A DNA stretch of 64,000 nt from Rhodopirellula sp. P2 (GTDB lineage: Bacteria; Planctomycetota; Planctomycetia; Pirellulales; Pirellulaceae), in assembly GCF_028768465.1 (NCBI RefSeq), contig NZ_CP118225.1, positions 5,809,001 through 5,873,000 on the forward strand. The letters run 5' to 3'. Of this stretch, positions 27,192 through 36,175 are shown in pieces. The position numbers and the translations under genes were made by a program. Numbering within the stretch: position 1 is the stretch's first letter; each line of letters begins with the position of its first letter. The notes under the pieces are model-generated. The model was not told the origin of the DNA. It saw only the letters and a program-made list of their open reading frames with translations, and did no database searches.

Positions 27192-27769
27192 TGAACTGGG
27201 TCGTCTTTGTCATTTTGGCGCTGCTGGCACTGACCGCCGTGACCGTCGCTCGATTGCGACAGTTGTGGGCGGCAGTGATGTTCACCGGCATTTACAGTTT
27301 TCTCAGTGCATCCTGGATGATGATCCTGGATGCACCCGACGTGGCGTTCACGGAAGCCGCCGTGGGTGCGGGCATCTCCACCGTTTTGATGCTCAGCACA
27401 CTGGCCCTCACCGGCGAACAAGAACAACCGACCAAACGGTCGCCCCTGGTTCCTCTGTTGGTGGTCACGATCACCGGCGGCGCACTGATCTACGGCACCT
27501 TGGACATGCCGCACTACGGCGACCCCAACGCGATCGTGCATCTGCACCCAGACCCGTCGTTTGTCGAGCGGTCCCTGGAAGACATGCACGGTTTGCCCAA
27601 CGTGGTGACGGCGCTGCTGGCGTCGTACCGGGGCTATGACACGCTTGGAGAAACCACCGTTGTTCTGACAGCTGGAATCGCGGTGCTGCTGATTTTGCGT
27701 CGCGACGAGATGGAACGTCCCGCGATCGCAAGCCGAGCCAAACGACGCAAACGGAAGGCCAGCGCATGA
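27188..27769 (+). CDS. MrpA C-terminal-like subunit (DUF4040, MbhD/MbhE type)
   Basis: This 193-residue membrane protein corresponds to the C-terminal part of MrpA, which in membrane-bound hydrogenases is split off as MbhD/MbhE. The N-terminal half has VTVARLRQLWAAVMFTGIYS and DAPDVAFTEAAVGAGISTVL, the DUF4040 core with its conserved Asp/Glu. The C-terminal half has NVVTALLASYRGYDTLGETT followed by VVLTAGIAVLLIL, the MbhE-type ending. Here both parts are fused in one protein. There is no separate full-length MrpA in the operon. It overlaps its neighbours by 4 bp on both sides. Confidence 0.88.
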   Translation: MMNWVVFVILALLALTAVTVARLRQLWAAVMFTGIYSFLSASWMMILDAPDVAFTEAAVGAGISTVLMLSTLALTGEQEQPTKRSPLVPLLVVTITGGALIYGTLDMPHYGDPNAIVHLHPDPSFVERSLEDMHGLPNVVTALLASYRGYDTLGETTVVLTAGIAVLLILRRDEMERPAIASRAKRRKRKASA

Positions 27770-28203
27770 TCAAGTTCCCCATCATTCGCGTGATCACCAA
27801 ACTGCTGATCCCGTACATCTTGCTGTTCGCATTTTATGTTCAGTTCCACGGTGACTACGGACCGGGCGGCGGCTTCCAAGCCGGGGTGATCTTTGCCTCC
27901 GGGTTGATTCTGTACGGATTGGTCTTCGGACTCGATGCGATCAAACGGGTCGCTCCCCCGATCGTGATCGAAAAGCTGATGGCCCTGGGCGTGTTGGTCT
28001 ACGCCGGCACCGGCTTCGCCACCATGCTGCTGGGCGGCAACTTTTTGGACTACGACGTTTTGGAACACTCCTTCAATCACCAGTACCTGCCCGGTGGACA
28101 ACACCTGGGAATCTTCGTGGTGGAAGTCGGCGTGGGAATCACAGTGACCTCGGTGATGACGATGATCTTTTATGCCTTCGCCAGCCGGAGTCGATTCGTA
28201 TGA
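27766..28203 (+). CDS. mrpB: Mrp-type antiporter subunit B
   Basis: This 145-residue MrpB/MbhF homolog has four transmembrane helices. The family signature FHGDYGPGGGFQAGVIFASG lies near residues 26-45, followed by IVIEKLMALGVLVYAGTGFA and HLGIFVVEVGVGITVTSVMT. The conserved His and acidic residues are in place. It starts within the stop of the DUF4040 gene and ends within the start of mrpC (ATGA on both sides). Confidence 0.92.
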   Translation: MIKFPIIRVITKLLIPYILLFAFYVQFHGDYGPGGGFQAGVIFASGLILYGLVFGLDAIKRVAPPIVIEKLMALGVLVYAGTGFATMLLGGNFLDYDVLEHSFNHQYLPGGQHLGIFVVEVGVGITVTSVMTMIFYAFASRSRFV

Positions 28204-28799
28204 ACGGTCCAGCCATGGAACAAGTCACAGGGCTTTACAACTACTGGATCGTGATTGTCTTGATGATGACCGGGTTTTACATCGTGCTGGCACGACGCAA
28301 CCTGATCAAATCCGTCATCGGGCTGAACATCTTCCAAACCTCGGTCTTTTTGCTCTACGTGACGATGGGCAAAGTCCGCGGCGGAACCGCCCCGATCATC
28401 CCGCCAGAAGTCGCGGCAGCACAGGCCGAAGCCATGCACGCTTCCGGTCATGCTGAGCAGGCGACGCACGCCCTGGGAACCGTCTCGGAAGAAATCGTGG
28501 GTTCACACGCCGCGCACGCGGATCTGCCGGGAGCTGAAATCATTTACTCCAACCCCTTGCCCAGCGTGCTGATGCTAACGGCGATCGTGGTTGGCATTGC
28601 CACCACCGCACTCGCATTGGCCCTGGTCGTTCGAATCCGCGAAGACTACGGGACGATTGAAGAAGATCGAATCTTGGAAATCGATCGCGCCGACGGATTG
28701 CCGGATGACGACGACGAAGATCAATGGATCGATGCAGAGGCTCATTCACTGGCCGGGAGTTCCCCTGACAACCCCACCGATTCGGAGTCAGTGAATTGA
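28200..28799 (+). CDS. mrpC: Mrp-type antiporter subunit C (NuoK-like) with a His/Ala-rich insertion
   Basis: This 199-residue MrpC/MbhG homolog resembles NuoK. Helix 1 is YNYWIVIVLMMTGFYIVLA. Helix 2 carries LIKSVIGLNIFQTSVFLLYV. A third helix (PLPSVLMLTAIVVGIATTAL) carries the PLPxxLxLTAIVVG motif. Between helices 2 and 3, about residues 62-118, is an insertion rich in His, Ala and Glu (HASGHAEQATHALGTVSEEI, then HAAHADLPG), longer than in typical MrpC of about 110-120 residues. The C-terminus is acidic. It overlaps the next gene, which starts with TTG at 28796. Confidence 0.9.
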   Translation: MNGPAMEQVTGLYNYWIVIVLMMTGFYIVLARRNLIKSVIGLNIFQTSVFLLYVTMGKVRGGTAPIIPPEVAAAQAEAMHASGHAEQATHALGTVSEEIVGSHAAHADLPGAEIIYSNPLPSVLMLTAIVVGIATTALALALVVRIREDYGTIEEDRILEIDRADGLPDDDDEDQWIDAEAHSLAGSSPDNPTDSESVN

Positions 28800-30274
28800 C
28801 GGAACATCTCCCGATCCTATTGATTGTGTTGCCGCTGGTCGCGGCTCCACTGTGCGTGATTCTGCATCAACGAACGGCCGCCTACGCTCTCGCCTTGCTG
28901 GTCAGCTGGATCACGTTTGCGATTTCGATCGCGTTGGTCGCGCAAGTCAACGAAACCGGAGTCATCCGGTACAACCTGGGTGGCTGGGCGCCGCCCTATG
29001 GCATCGAATACCTGGTCGATTCTCTGTCATCGTTTGTGATGATGTTTGTCTCGGGAATCGGTGCGATCGTGCTGGTCTACGCCCCCAAGTCCGTTGATGA
29101 CGAAATCGCTCGCTCCAAACACTATCTGTTCTACGCAACGTATCTGTTGTGCTTGACCGGATTGCTGGGCATGTGCGTGACCGGTGACCTTTTCAACGTC
29201 TTTGTGTTCTTGGAAATTTCATCGCTGTCCTCCTACGCCTTGATCAGCCTGGGAAAAACCAGGCGTGCTCCGCTGGCTGCGTTTCAATATCTGATTCTCG
29301 GCAGCATCGGTGCGACCTTCATTTTGATTGGCATTGGGTTGCTGTATCAGATGACCGGCACGCTCAACATGGCCGACATCGCCGCCCGCGTGCCGCACGA
29401 GGAAGGTCCCCGAACAGTCTTGGTCGCCTTCAGCTTTTTGGTCATCGGGTTGTGCGTCAAAATGGCGGTGTTTCCGCTGCACACTTGGTTGCCCAACGCT
29501 TACACCTACGCACCGTCCGTGGTGACCTGCTTCATTGCGGCGACCGCCACCAAGGTTTCGGTGTACGCGTTCATTCGAGTGATCTTCGGAATCATCACCC
29601 CCGGTTTCGCGTTTGATTACTTGCCGCTCGACACAGAGCTGACCATCTTGGCTTTGGTGGGCATCTTTGTCGCCTCGACGGCCGCCATCTACCAAGCCAA
29701 CGTCAAACGCTTGCTGGCTTATTCCAGCGTGGCTCAAATCGGTTACATGATCCTTGGAATCAGCATGGCGACCCCGGGTGGCCTGACCGCTGGCATCGTC
29801 CACATGTTCAATCATGCTTTGATCAAAGGTGGGTTGTTCATGATTGTCGGCTGCTTCGCCTTGCGACTGGGCAGCGTCAAACTCGAAGACTGGAAGGGTG
29901 CCGGCAAAACCATGCCCTGGACATCGCTCGGCTGGGCGATCGGCGGCTTGGCATTGATCGGTGTCCCCGTGACGGCAGGCTTCATCAGCAAATGGTTGCT
30001 GTTGACCGCCGCAATGGAAAAAGGCATGTGGCCCGTCGCGGTTCTGATGCTGTTCAGTTCGTTGCTGGCCGTGGTCTATGTGTGGCGCGTGGTTGAAACG
30101 TTGTACTTCAGTGAACCCACTGCCAAAGTCCTGCAGGCCAAGGAGGCTCCGCTGGGAATGTTGATCCCCACCTACGTCGTCTTGGCGGGAACGTTTGTGT
30201 TTGGTGTCTGGACCACCTACTCGGCCGATCTGGCCGCCGCAGCAGCCGCCGGATTGCTGGGAGTCACCCCATGA
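28796..30274 (+). CDS. mrpD: Mrp-type antiporter subunit D, first of three NuoL/M/N-like subunits
   Basis: This 492-residue polytopic protein starts with TTG in a TTGA overlap. It has the proton-channel family landmarks: FNVFVFLEISSLSSYALISL (TM5 Glu), KMAVFPLHTWLPNAYTYAPS (TM7 Lys and HxWLP), and KRLLAYSSVAQIGYMILGIS. Then comes HMFNHALIKGGLFMIVGCFA (TM10-12 Lys). These Lys/Glu/His residues form the proton path in MrpD, NuoM and MbhH. It is the canonical D subunit by position (after C). Confidence 0.92.
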   Translation: MTEHLPILLIVLPLVAAPLCVILHQRTAAYALALLVSWITFAISIALVAQVNETGVIRYNLGGWAPPYGIEYLVDSLSSFVMMFVSGIGAIVLVYAPKSVDDEIARSKHYLFYATYLLCLTGLLGMCVTGDLFNVFVFLEISSLSSYALISLGKTRRAPLAAFQYLILGSIGATFILIGIGLLYQMTGTLNMADIAARVPHEEGPRTVLVAFSFLVIGLCVKMAVFPLHTWLPNAYTYAPSVVTCFIAATATKVSVYAFIRVIFGIITPGFAFDYLPLDTELTILALVGIFVASTAAIYQANVKRLLAYSSVAQIGYMILGISMATPGGLTAGIVHMFNHALIKGGLFMIVGCFALRLGSVKLEDWKGAGKTMPWTSLGWAIGGLALIGVPVTAGFISKWLLLTAAMEKGMWPVAVLMLFSSLLAVVYVWRVVETLYFSEPTAKVLQAKEAPLGMLIPTYVVLAGTFVFGVWTTYSADLAAAAAAGLLGVTP

Positions 30275-31803
30275 CCGATTCCATGCAAATTTGGGTGTCG
30301 TTGCTGCTGCCGCTGATCGCGTATGTCTTGCTGACTCTGACCGGCAAATCGCCGAATGTTCGCGAAGGCTGCACGCTGACCGTCGCCACCATTCTGTTTT
30401 TGTTGACCTGCCGATTGTCCAGCGATGTGTTCGCGGGAGCACGTCCGGAATGGACTTGGGGCGAATGGCTGCCCGGGTTCCAGATCGCCTTCCAAGTCGA
30501 ACCGCTGGGAATGTTGTTCGCCCTCGTTGCCTCGGGACTTTGGATCCTGACCACGATCTACGCGATCGGCTACATGCGTGGGCACAACGAAGGCAACCAA
30601 ACTCGATTTTACGGCTGCTTTGCCTTCGCCATTTTCGCGGCACTGGCTGCCGCGTACGCGAAGAACCTGTTCACGTTGTTTGTGGCTTACGAGATCATGA
30701 CGATCTCGACCTACCCCTTGGTGACTCACCACGGCAATGAAGAAGCTCGCAACGGCGGCCGCGTCTACCTGGGAATCCTGCTGTCGACCTCGATCGCGTT
30801 TTTCATGCTTGCGATCGCCTGGACCTACACCCTGGCTGGCACACTGGATTTCACGGTCGGCGGGATTCTGGCCGGTCCCGTGGCCGACGAAAAGATCTCC
30901 ACCGTGGGCCTCGGTATTTTGCTGGCTCTGTTTGCATTCGGAATCGGCAAAGCCGCTTTGATGCCGTTTCACCGCTGGCTGCCCGCCGCGATGGTCGCAC
31001 CGACTCCCGTCAGCGCTTTGTTGCACGCGGTCGCGGTGGTGAAGGTCGGCGTCTTCTCGGTTTTAAAAGTGGTCGTCTATGTCTTCGGCTTGGATCTGCT
31101 CACCGGTTCCGGTGTGAACCTTTGGCTGGCTTACGTCGCTGGGTTCTCGCTGGTCGTCGCGTCCTTGGTCGCGATGACGAAGGACAACCTGAAGGCACGG
31201 CTGGCCTATTCGACCATCGGCCAGCTTGCCTACATCACGCTCGGTGCCTTCCTGGCAACGCCCAGCAGCATCATCGGTGGCGGAATGCACATCGCCATGC
31301 ACGCGGTCGGCAAAATCACGTTGTTCTTCTGTGCCGGTGCGATCTATGTCGGCGCCCACAAGAAAAACATCAGTGACATGCGAGGCCTTGGCCGCCAGAT
31401 GCCATTCACGTTTGGTGCGTTTCTACTGGCCTCGATCAGCATCATTGGGTTGCCGCCCGGCGGTGGTGCCTGGAGCAAATGGTTCCTGGCCGTGGGCACC
31501 GTGGAAACTCATCAGTACTTGCTGACCGCTGCCCTGATGTTCAGCTCGCTGCTCAACATCGCCTACTTGATTCCGATTCCGATGCTCGCGTTCATGGGCA
31601 AACCCAAAGCGGAAGACGCGACCGGTCATGACTCAGACGATCATGACAGTGACCATCACGCACCCACCGTTGGCATTCACGAAGCCCCGATGATGTGCGT
31701 CGTCCCGCTGTGCATCACCGCGATCGGCAGCGTCGCTCTGTTCTTCGCCGCCGACTGGATTTACGAAGCCTTGTTGCCGATCACGCAGACGCCGAACTCA
31801 TGA
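30271..31803 (+). CDS. Second NuoL/M/N-like antiporter subunit
   Basis: This 510-residue polytopic protein is related to MrpD/MrpA-N/NuoL. Landmarks are LFTLFVAYEIMTISTYPLVT (Glu), GIGKAALMPFHRWLPAAMVA (Lys, HxWLP-like), PVSALLHAVAVVKVGVFSVL (typical of NuoL/MrpA), KARLAYSTIGQLAYITLGAF and HAVGKITLFFCAGAIYVGAH. Near residues 450-475 is an acidic His-rich loop (GHDSDDHDSDHHAPTVGIHE). The PTPVSALLHA segment makes it more MrpA/NuoL-like than the first D subunit, so it may stand in for the missing MrpA N-terminal half. It overlaps its neighbours by 4 bp on both sides. Confidence 0.9.
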   Translation: MTDSMQIWVSLLLPLIAYVLLTLTGKSPNVREGCTLTVATILFLLTCRLSSDVFAGARPEWTWGEWLPGFQIAFQVEPLGMLFALVASGLWILTTIYAIGYMRGHNEGNQTRFYGCFAFAIFAALAAAYAKNLFTLFVAYEIMTISTYPLVTHHGNEEARNGGRVYLGILLSTSIAFFMLAIAWTYTLAGTLDFTVGGILAGPVADEKISTVGLGILLALFAFGIGKAALMPFHRWLPAAMVAPTPVSALLHAVAVVKVGVFSVLKVVVYVFGLDLLTGSGVNLWLAYVAGFSLVVASLVAMTKDNLKARLAYSTIGQLAYITLGAFLATPSSIIGGGMHIAMHAVGKITLFFCAGAIYVGAHKKNISDMRGLGRQMPFTFGAFLLASISIIGLPPGGGAWSKWFLAVGTVETHQYLLTAALMFSSLLNIAYLIPIPMLAFMGKPKAEDATGHDSDDHDSDHHAPTVGIHEAPMMCVVPLCITAIGSVALFFAADWIYEALLPITQTPNS

Positions 31804-32129
31804 GCCACACACCTCCCACCGACCCCAGTTGGTTCGAACGCCCCCAGAACATCCAACGGATGATCATCGGTTTGGTGGTCGTTTGCGTGCTGTTGGTCTT
31901 TGCTGATTTGTTCTACGAGAACCCACACCCACACTTTGGCAAAGTCGAAACGTTCTTTGGCTTTCAAGCGTGGTTCGGTTTCATCGCGTTTGTGACGGTG
32001 GTGTTTCTGGGAGCGATGCTTCGTCCGTTGATCAAGAAACCTGAAGGCTACTACGACCCGGAACCTGAGAACGAATTCCCACGCTTGGATCGCCCCGAAG
32101 ACAACATCACCCCAGGAGACGAAGCATGA
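31800..32129 (+). CDS. Small two-helix membrane protein inside the Mrp-type operon
   Basis: This 109-residue protein has two transmembrane helices (about residues 21-38, MIIGLVVVCVLLVFADLFY; and about 52-75, FQAWFGFIAFVTVVFLGAML) and a charged C-terminal tail rich in Asp, Glu and Pro. I do not recognise a named family. It starts and ends in ATGA overlaps with the second and third antiporter-like genes, so it is translated with them and is probably an accessory subunit of the complex. Confidence 0.85.
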   Translation: MSHTPPTDPSWFERPQNIQRMIIGLVVVCVLLVFADLFYENPHPHFGKVETFFGFQAWFGFIAFVTVVFLGAMLRPLIKKPEGYYDPEPENEFPRLDRPEDNITPGDEA

Positions 32130-33865
32130 GTTTCTTATCTGCTTTGCCACCGGGATGGCCGATGATTGTCGGTGGTCTGTTCCTCTGGTTGCTGCCTAAA
32201 CGAGCGCAAGCCGCCGGTGCACTCAGCCTGGCGATTCTCAGCGCCTTGCTGTTCTGGTTCACACCGGTTCTGGCCGCTGGTGAAACGGCGAAAACCTTCA
32301 CAATGCTCGGTGCTGACCTGCACCCCATTCGCGTCGATTCACTCAGTCGTCCGTTTGGGCTGGTGTTCCACATCGCCGCCATCGTGTCCGCGATTTATGC
32401 GTTGCACGTTCGCGACACGCGTCAACACATCGCTGGCATGGTCTACGCTGGCGCCGCCATCGGAGCCTGCTGTGCCGGTGACTTGATGACCCTGTTCGTG
32501 TTCTGGGAACTCACCGCCATCAGCAGTGTGTTTCTGGTTTGGGCATCGGACACTCCCGCCGCCTATCGCGCGGGGATGCGTTACCTGATCATTCAAGTCG
32601 GTTCAGGGGTGCTGCTGTTGACCGGAGCGGTCATCCAATACGTCGAAACCGGCTCGTTGAAGTTTGAATTGTTCGTCAGCGAAGGACAAACGCTGTTCGG
32701 CGACAGTTCGATCTCACCCGCGGCATGGTGCATCCTGTTGGCGTTTGCGATCAAGTGTGCCTTCCCGCTGCTGCACAACTGGCTGCAAGATTCTTACCCC
32801 AAAGCGACCGTGACCGGCACGGTTTTCCTCAGTGCATTCACGACGAAACTGGCGATCTATTCGCTGGCCCGTGGCTTCGCTGGTTTTGATCCGTTGATCA
32901 CGATCGGCTGCGTGATGACGTTGTTCCCGATCATTTTCGCGGTCATTGAAAACGACTTGCGGCGAGTCCTCGCGTATTCCCTCAACAACCAACTGGGCTT
33001 CATGGTCGTGGGGGTGGGCATCGGAACCGAGCTCGCCATCAACGGAACGGTGGCCCATGCGTTCTGTCACATCATCTACAAATCGTTGCTGTTCATGTCC
33101 GTCGGTGCGGTGCTGTTTCGCGTCGGCACCGCCAAAGCAACTGAACTGGGCGGACTGCATAAATCCATGCCGTGGACGACCGCGTTCTGCATGATCGGTG
33201 CGGGTGCCATCTCCGGGTTCCCGTTGCTCAGCGGTTTCGTCAGCAAATCCATGATCATTTCCGCTGCCGGCGAAGAACACATGTTCGGCGTGTGGATTGT
33301 GTTGCTGATCGCCTCCGCCGGTGTGATGGAACACTCAGGCATCAAAATCCCGTTTTTCGCGTTCTTTGCCCACGACAGTGGCAAACGCGTCAAAGAAGCC
33401 CCGTGGAACATGCTGCTGGCGATGAGCATCGCCGCCTTCGCCTGCATCGCACTGGGCATCGCTTACCCATTGCTGTACCGGTTGCTGCCCTTTGATGTGG
33501 ATTACCACCCGTACACGATCACCCACGTGGTCACTCAGCTACAACTGCTACTCTTCGCTGCACTGGCATTTGTCGCCCTGATGAAATCGGGTCTGTACCC
33601 GGCGGAGCAACGCGCTGTGAACCTGGATACCGATTGGTTCTACCGACGCTTGATCCCCAAAGCCACTCGCGGTGGGCAAGTGGCAATCGAATTGGTCGAC
33701 CAAACGTTCCGACACGACTTTTTGCTAACGCTGCGAAGCGGCCTGCGAATCGTGCAGCGGTCGTTCAACGTCAATGGTTTGATCGGCCGAACGTGGTCGA
33801 CCAGCACAATGGCGTTCTGGGCGGCAACGCTGTTGGCGATCAGCTTGGTGCTTTACTACATCTGA
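32126..33865 (+). CDS. Third NuoL/M/N-like antiporter subunit
   Basis: This 579-residue polytopic protein closes the operon. Landmarks are DLMTLFVFWELTAISSVFLV (TM5 Glu), IKCAFPLLHNWLQDSYPKAT (TM7 Lys, HNWL), LRRVLAYSLNNQLGFMVVGV, and HAFCHIIYKSLLFMSVGAVL (TM12 Lys). It diverges from the first two and has a longer C-terminal part with a last helix (FWAATLLAISLVLYYI). A long hydrophilic segment (residues about 490-560) precedes that helix and might be amphipathic, as in the NuoL/MrpA lateral helix. Three proton-pump-like subunits in one Mrp operon is more than the two of the standard seven-gene system. Confidence 0.9.
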   Translation: MSFLSALPPGWPMIVGGLFLWLLPKRAQAAGALSLAILSALLFWFTPVLAAGETAKTFTMLGADLHPIRVDSLSRPFGLVFHIAAIVSAIYALHVRDTRQHIAGMVYAGAAIGACCAGDLMTLFVFWELTAISSVFLVWASDTPAAYRAGMRYLIIQVGSGVLLLTGAVIQYVETGSLKFELFVSEGQTLFGDSSISPAAWCILLAFAIKCAFPLLHNWLQDSYPKATVTGTVFLSAFTTKLAIYSLARGFAGFDPLITIGCVMTLFPIIFAVIENDLRRVLAYSLNNQLGFMVVGVGIGTELAINGTVAHAFCHIIYKSLLFMSVGAVLFRVGTAKATELGGLHKSMPWTTAFCMIGAGAISGFPLLSGFVSKSMIISAAGEEHMFGVWIVLLIASAGVMEHSGIKIPFFAFFAHDSGKRVKEAPWNMLLAMSIAAFACIALGIAYPLLYRLLPFDVDYHPYTITHVVTQLQLLLFAALAFVALMKSGLYPAEQRAVNLDTDWFYRRLIPKATRGGQVAIELVDQTFRHDFLLTLRSGLRIVQRSFNVNGLIGRTWSTSTMAFWAATLLAISLVLYYI

Positions 33866-34011
33866 ACCTTCGGCATCGTTCGCAGGCATCCGCGCATCCG
33901 TTGCGTCCGCCGACCGCTGCCCGATAGACAATCGGCATGACGCTCGCATGAAAAATATTCGCGAATGAGAATCGCTGGGGATGATCCCTCTACAATAGGC
34001 TGCTTCTGCAA

Positions 34012-36135
34012 GTGCCAGCCCATTCTGAAAACGATTGCCGATCGATGCTCCCGCCAAGTCCTCTGACAACTACGTCGCCCAACGGCAAATCCACCAAACT
34101 GCGGCACCCCTTTGGCCGGCTAATCCTGGCGTTCTTAGCGTGCGTTTTTGGCCCCCAAGCCCATGCCGGGATCAGCGGCGAAAACATCATCGTGGTTGTG
34201 AACGCAGATTCGGAGGATTCGCTGACGTTGGCGAACCACTACGTTCAGTTGCGAGACATTCCGCCATCCAACATAGTCTTATTGGAGGACGTGCCCTCGG
34301 GTCTACGAGTCTCACTGGATGACTTTCGCGAAAAGATTTTGAAACCGGTTTTGACGGAACTGAACGATCGCGGCCTGGGTGCTCACGCTCAAGTGATTGC
34401 TTACTCCGCTGGTTTTCCGACTGCGGTCGATATTCGTGAACACACCAAACGGCTGACGGACGAGAACCAGAAAAAGTATCAACGTCCAGTTGCGTCGATC
34501 AACTCAATGACTTTCTTCTACCGCTGGGTGCTGGCCGATTCGCCGGACTACCTCGGTTGGGTCAGCAACTTTTACGCGCGAGGTTCTTTCGAACGCCACT
34601 TTGCGAATCCGTTCGCAGGTGAGGCGGGGGAAAAATTCGAAGCCGCCGAAGACGCAACCAACAACGCCGAGTCGACGGAGGACTGGAGCGAAGCGGCGGA
34701 CCTTTGGACCGCGATCGCAGAGGACTACCCAACGCTGTATCCGGTCCATGTGCGCGCGGCCGAAGCCTATGCCAATGCGGACGAACTCGATTCTGCCGTG
34801 CAGAGATTGGCGATGGCGACCGCAGGGGGTTGGGCGAATCGACGCTACGTGGAAGAGTCCGACTCACTGCAAAAGCTGAAAGAGACAGACGGTTTTGAGA
34901 CCATCCTTGCTCTCCTTCAAGACGTCCCGATGAAGAACCAAGGGCCGGTTCCTTTTGCGACCAACGTCGGATGGACCAGCACCGGTCATCCGATCCCCAA
35001 CGCCAAAGGCGGCATGCCATACATCCTTTCGTGTGTCTTGGGCGTTGTCCATCAACGTGGCAGCACCTTGGAACAAGCCATCGAGGTGCTCGAGCGGGCT
35101 CGCAAAGCCGACCGAACTTCCCCCGATGGGACGTTCGGGTTTGCCAAGACATCCGACGTCCGCGTCACAACCCGAGAACCGCTGTACGCCGACGCGCTGG
35201 CTTGGCTGATCTCGCGTGACCAGAATGTCGAGATCTTTGCGTCCAAACTGCCGACATCCGACAAGGCGTACTCCGGGATGATGTTGGGAGCGGCCAGCTT
35301 CGACGCTCGCAAGCGATCCTGGTCGATGACTCCCGGAGCCATTGCCGAGAATTTGACCAGTTTGGGAGCGGCGTTTGAAACGGGCTCACAGACCAAGTTG
35401 ACCGAACTCTTGCACGCCGGCGCAGCAATCAGCAGCGGCGCCGTGGCAGAGCCCTATGCGTTGGTGCATAAGTTCCCGACTCCGATGATGCACGCCTACT
35501 ATGCCGAAGGCGTCTCAGCGATCGAGGCCTTCTACCTCAGCACCACCTCGCCCTATCAATTGCTGATCGTCGGCGATCCAGCCTGCCAACCCTTTGCGAA
35601 AGCGCCCATCGACTTCGTTCGAATCGAGGCGGGAGAAGTGACCGACGACAAAATCCCGGTGAACTTCTTTTGGCAGCAGCTTCCTGGAAACGCGGCCACG
35701 TCACCGACCGCCGCGATTGAACTGCACCTGCAAGGCAAACGAATCGCCGTGGCCCGACCAACCAACAAGATCGAGATCAAACTGCCATCCAGCCTGCAAG
35801 GGGCACTGCATTGTCGGGCCGTTCTGATTGGCCAGCACCCCACACAACCTCATGTGGCAATCACCCAAACGATTGTTCTCGGGAATCCCAACGCCTTGCC
35901 CACGATCGAACAAAAAACCGTGGATGACGAACAGATCCAAGTCAGACTTGCCTGCCCCGACGCGGACCGTATCGAGCTGAAGCACCTGGGCCGCGTCGTC
36001 GCCGAAATCGAAGGCCCATCGGGAACCGTCTCACTCACGCCCACCCAGGTCGGCCGGGGCCCGATCCAACTCGACGCCGTCGGACATGTCGGAGAACAAG
36101 CCATCCCGGGTGAACCACAGCTCATCGAATTTTGA
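34012..36135 (+). CDS. Exported TIGR03790-like protein with a helical insertion
   Basis: The protein has 707 residues from the ATG at 34012 (ATG at 34045 also fits), with a signal or anchor segment near residues 40-57 (LILAFLACVFGPQAHAG). It then reads ENIIVVVNADSEDSLTLANH and RDIPPSNIVLLEDVPSG, the opening typical of TIGR03790 proteins. A later part has YADALAWLISRDQNVEIFAS, AISSGAVAEPYALVHKFPTP and YQLLIVGDPACQPFAK, the usual end of that family. Between them, about residues 215-310, is a TPR-like helical insertion (EDWSEAADLWTAIAEDYPTL). The family has no established function; a caspase/gingipain-like fold is sometimes suspected. A beta-rich tail follows. Confidence 0.6.
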   Translation: MPAHSENDCRSMLPPSPLTTTSPNGKSTKLRHPFGRLILAFLACVFGPQAHAGISGENIIVVVNADSEDSLTLANHYVQLRDIPPSNIVLLEDVPSGLRVSLDDFREKILKPVLTELNDRGLGAHAQVIAYSAGFPTAVDIREHTKRLTDENQKKYQRPVASINSMTFFYRWVLADSPDYLGWVSNFYARGSFERHFANPFAGEAGEKFEAAEDATNNAESTEDWSEAADLWTAIAEDYPTLYPVHVRAAEAYANADELDSAVQRLAMATAGGWANRRYVEESDSLQKLKETDGFETILALLQDVPMKNQGPVPFATNVGWTSTGHPIPNAKGGMPYILSCVLGVVHQRGSTLEQAIEVLERARKADRTSPDGTFGFAKTSDVRVTTREPLYADALAWLISRDQNVEIFASKLPTSDKAYSGMMLGAASFDARKRSWSMTPGAIAENLTSLGAAFETGSQTKLTELLHAGAAISSGAVAEPYALVHKFPTPMMHAYYAEGVSAIEAFYLSTTSPYQLLIVGDPACQPFAKAPIDFVRIEAGEVTDDKIPVNFFWQQLPGNAATSPTAAIELHLQGKRIAVARPTNKIEIKLPSSLQGALHCRAVLIGQHPTQPHVAITQTIVLGNPNALPTIEQKTVDDEQIQVRLACPDADRIELKHLGRVVAEIEGPSGTVSLTPTQVGRGPIQLDAVGHVGEQAIPGEPQLIEF

Positions 36136-36175
36136 GCATCCCCGTCGGGCACCGTTCCCAATGTCAATCAGCGAC

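Noticed and set aside
29219..30643. Long open frame (474 codons) on the minus strand across the first and second antiporter-like genes
   Set aside because: It is antisense to two clearly conserved membrane proteins. Its translation is Gln/Asp/His/Arg-rich without any domain, as expected from the GC-rich codon use of the real genes.
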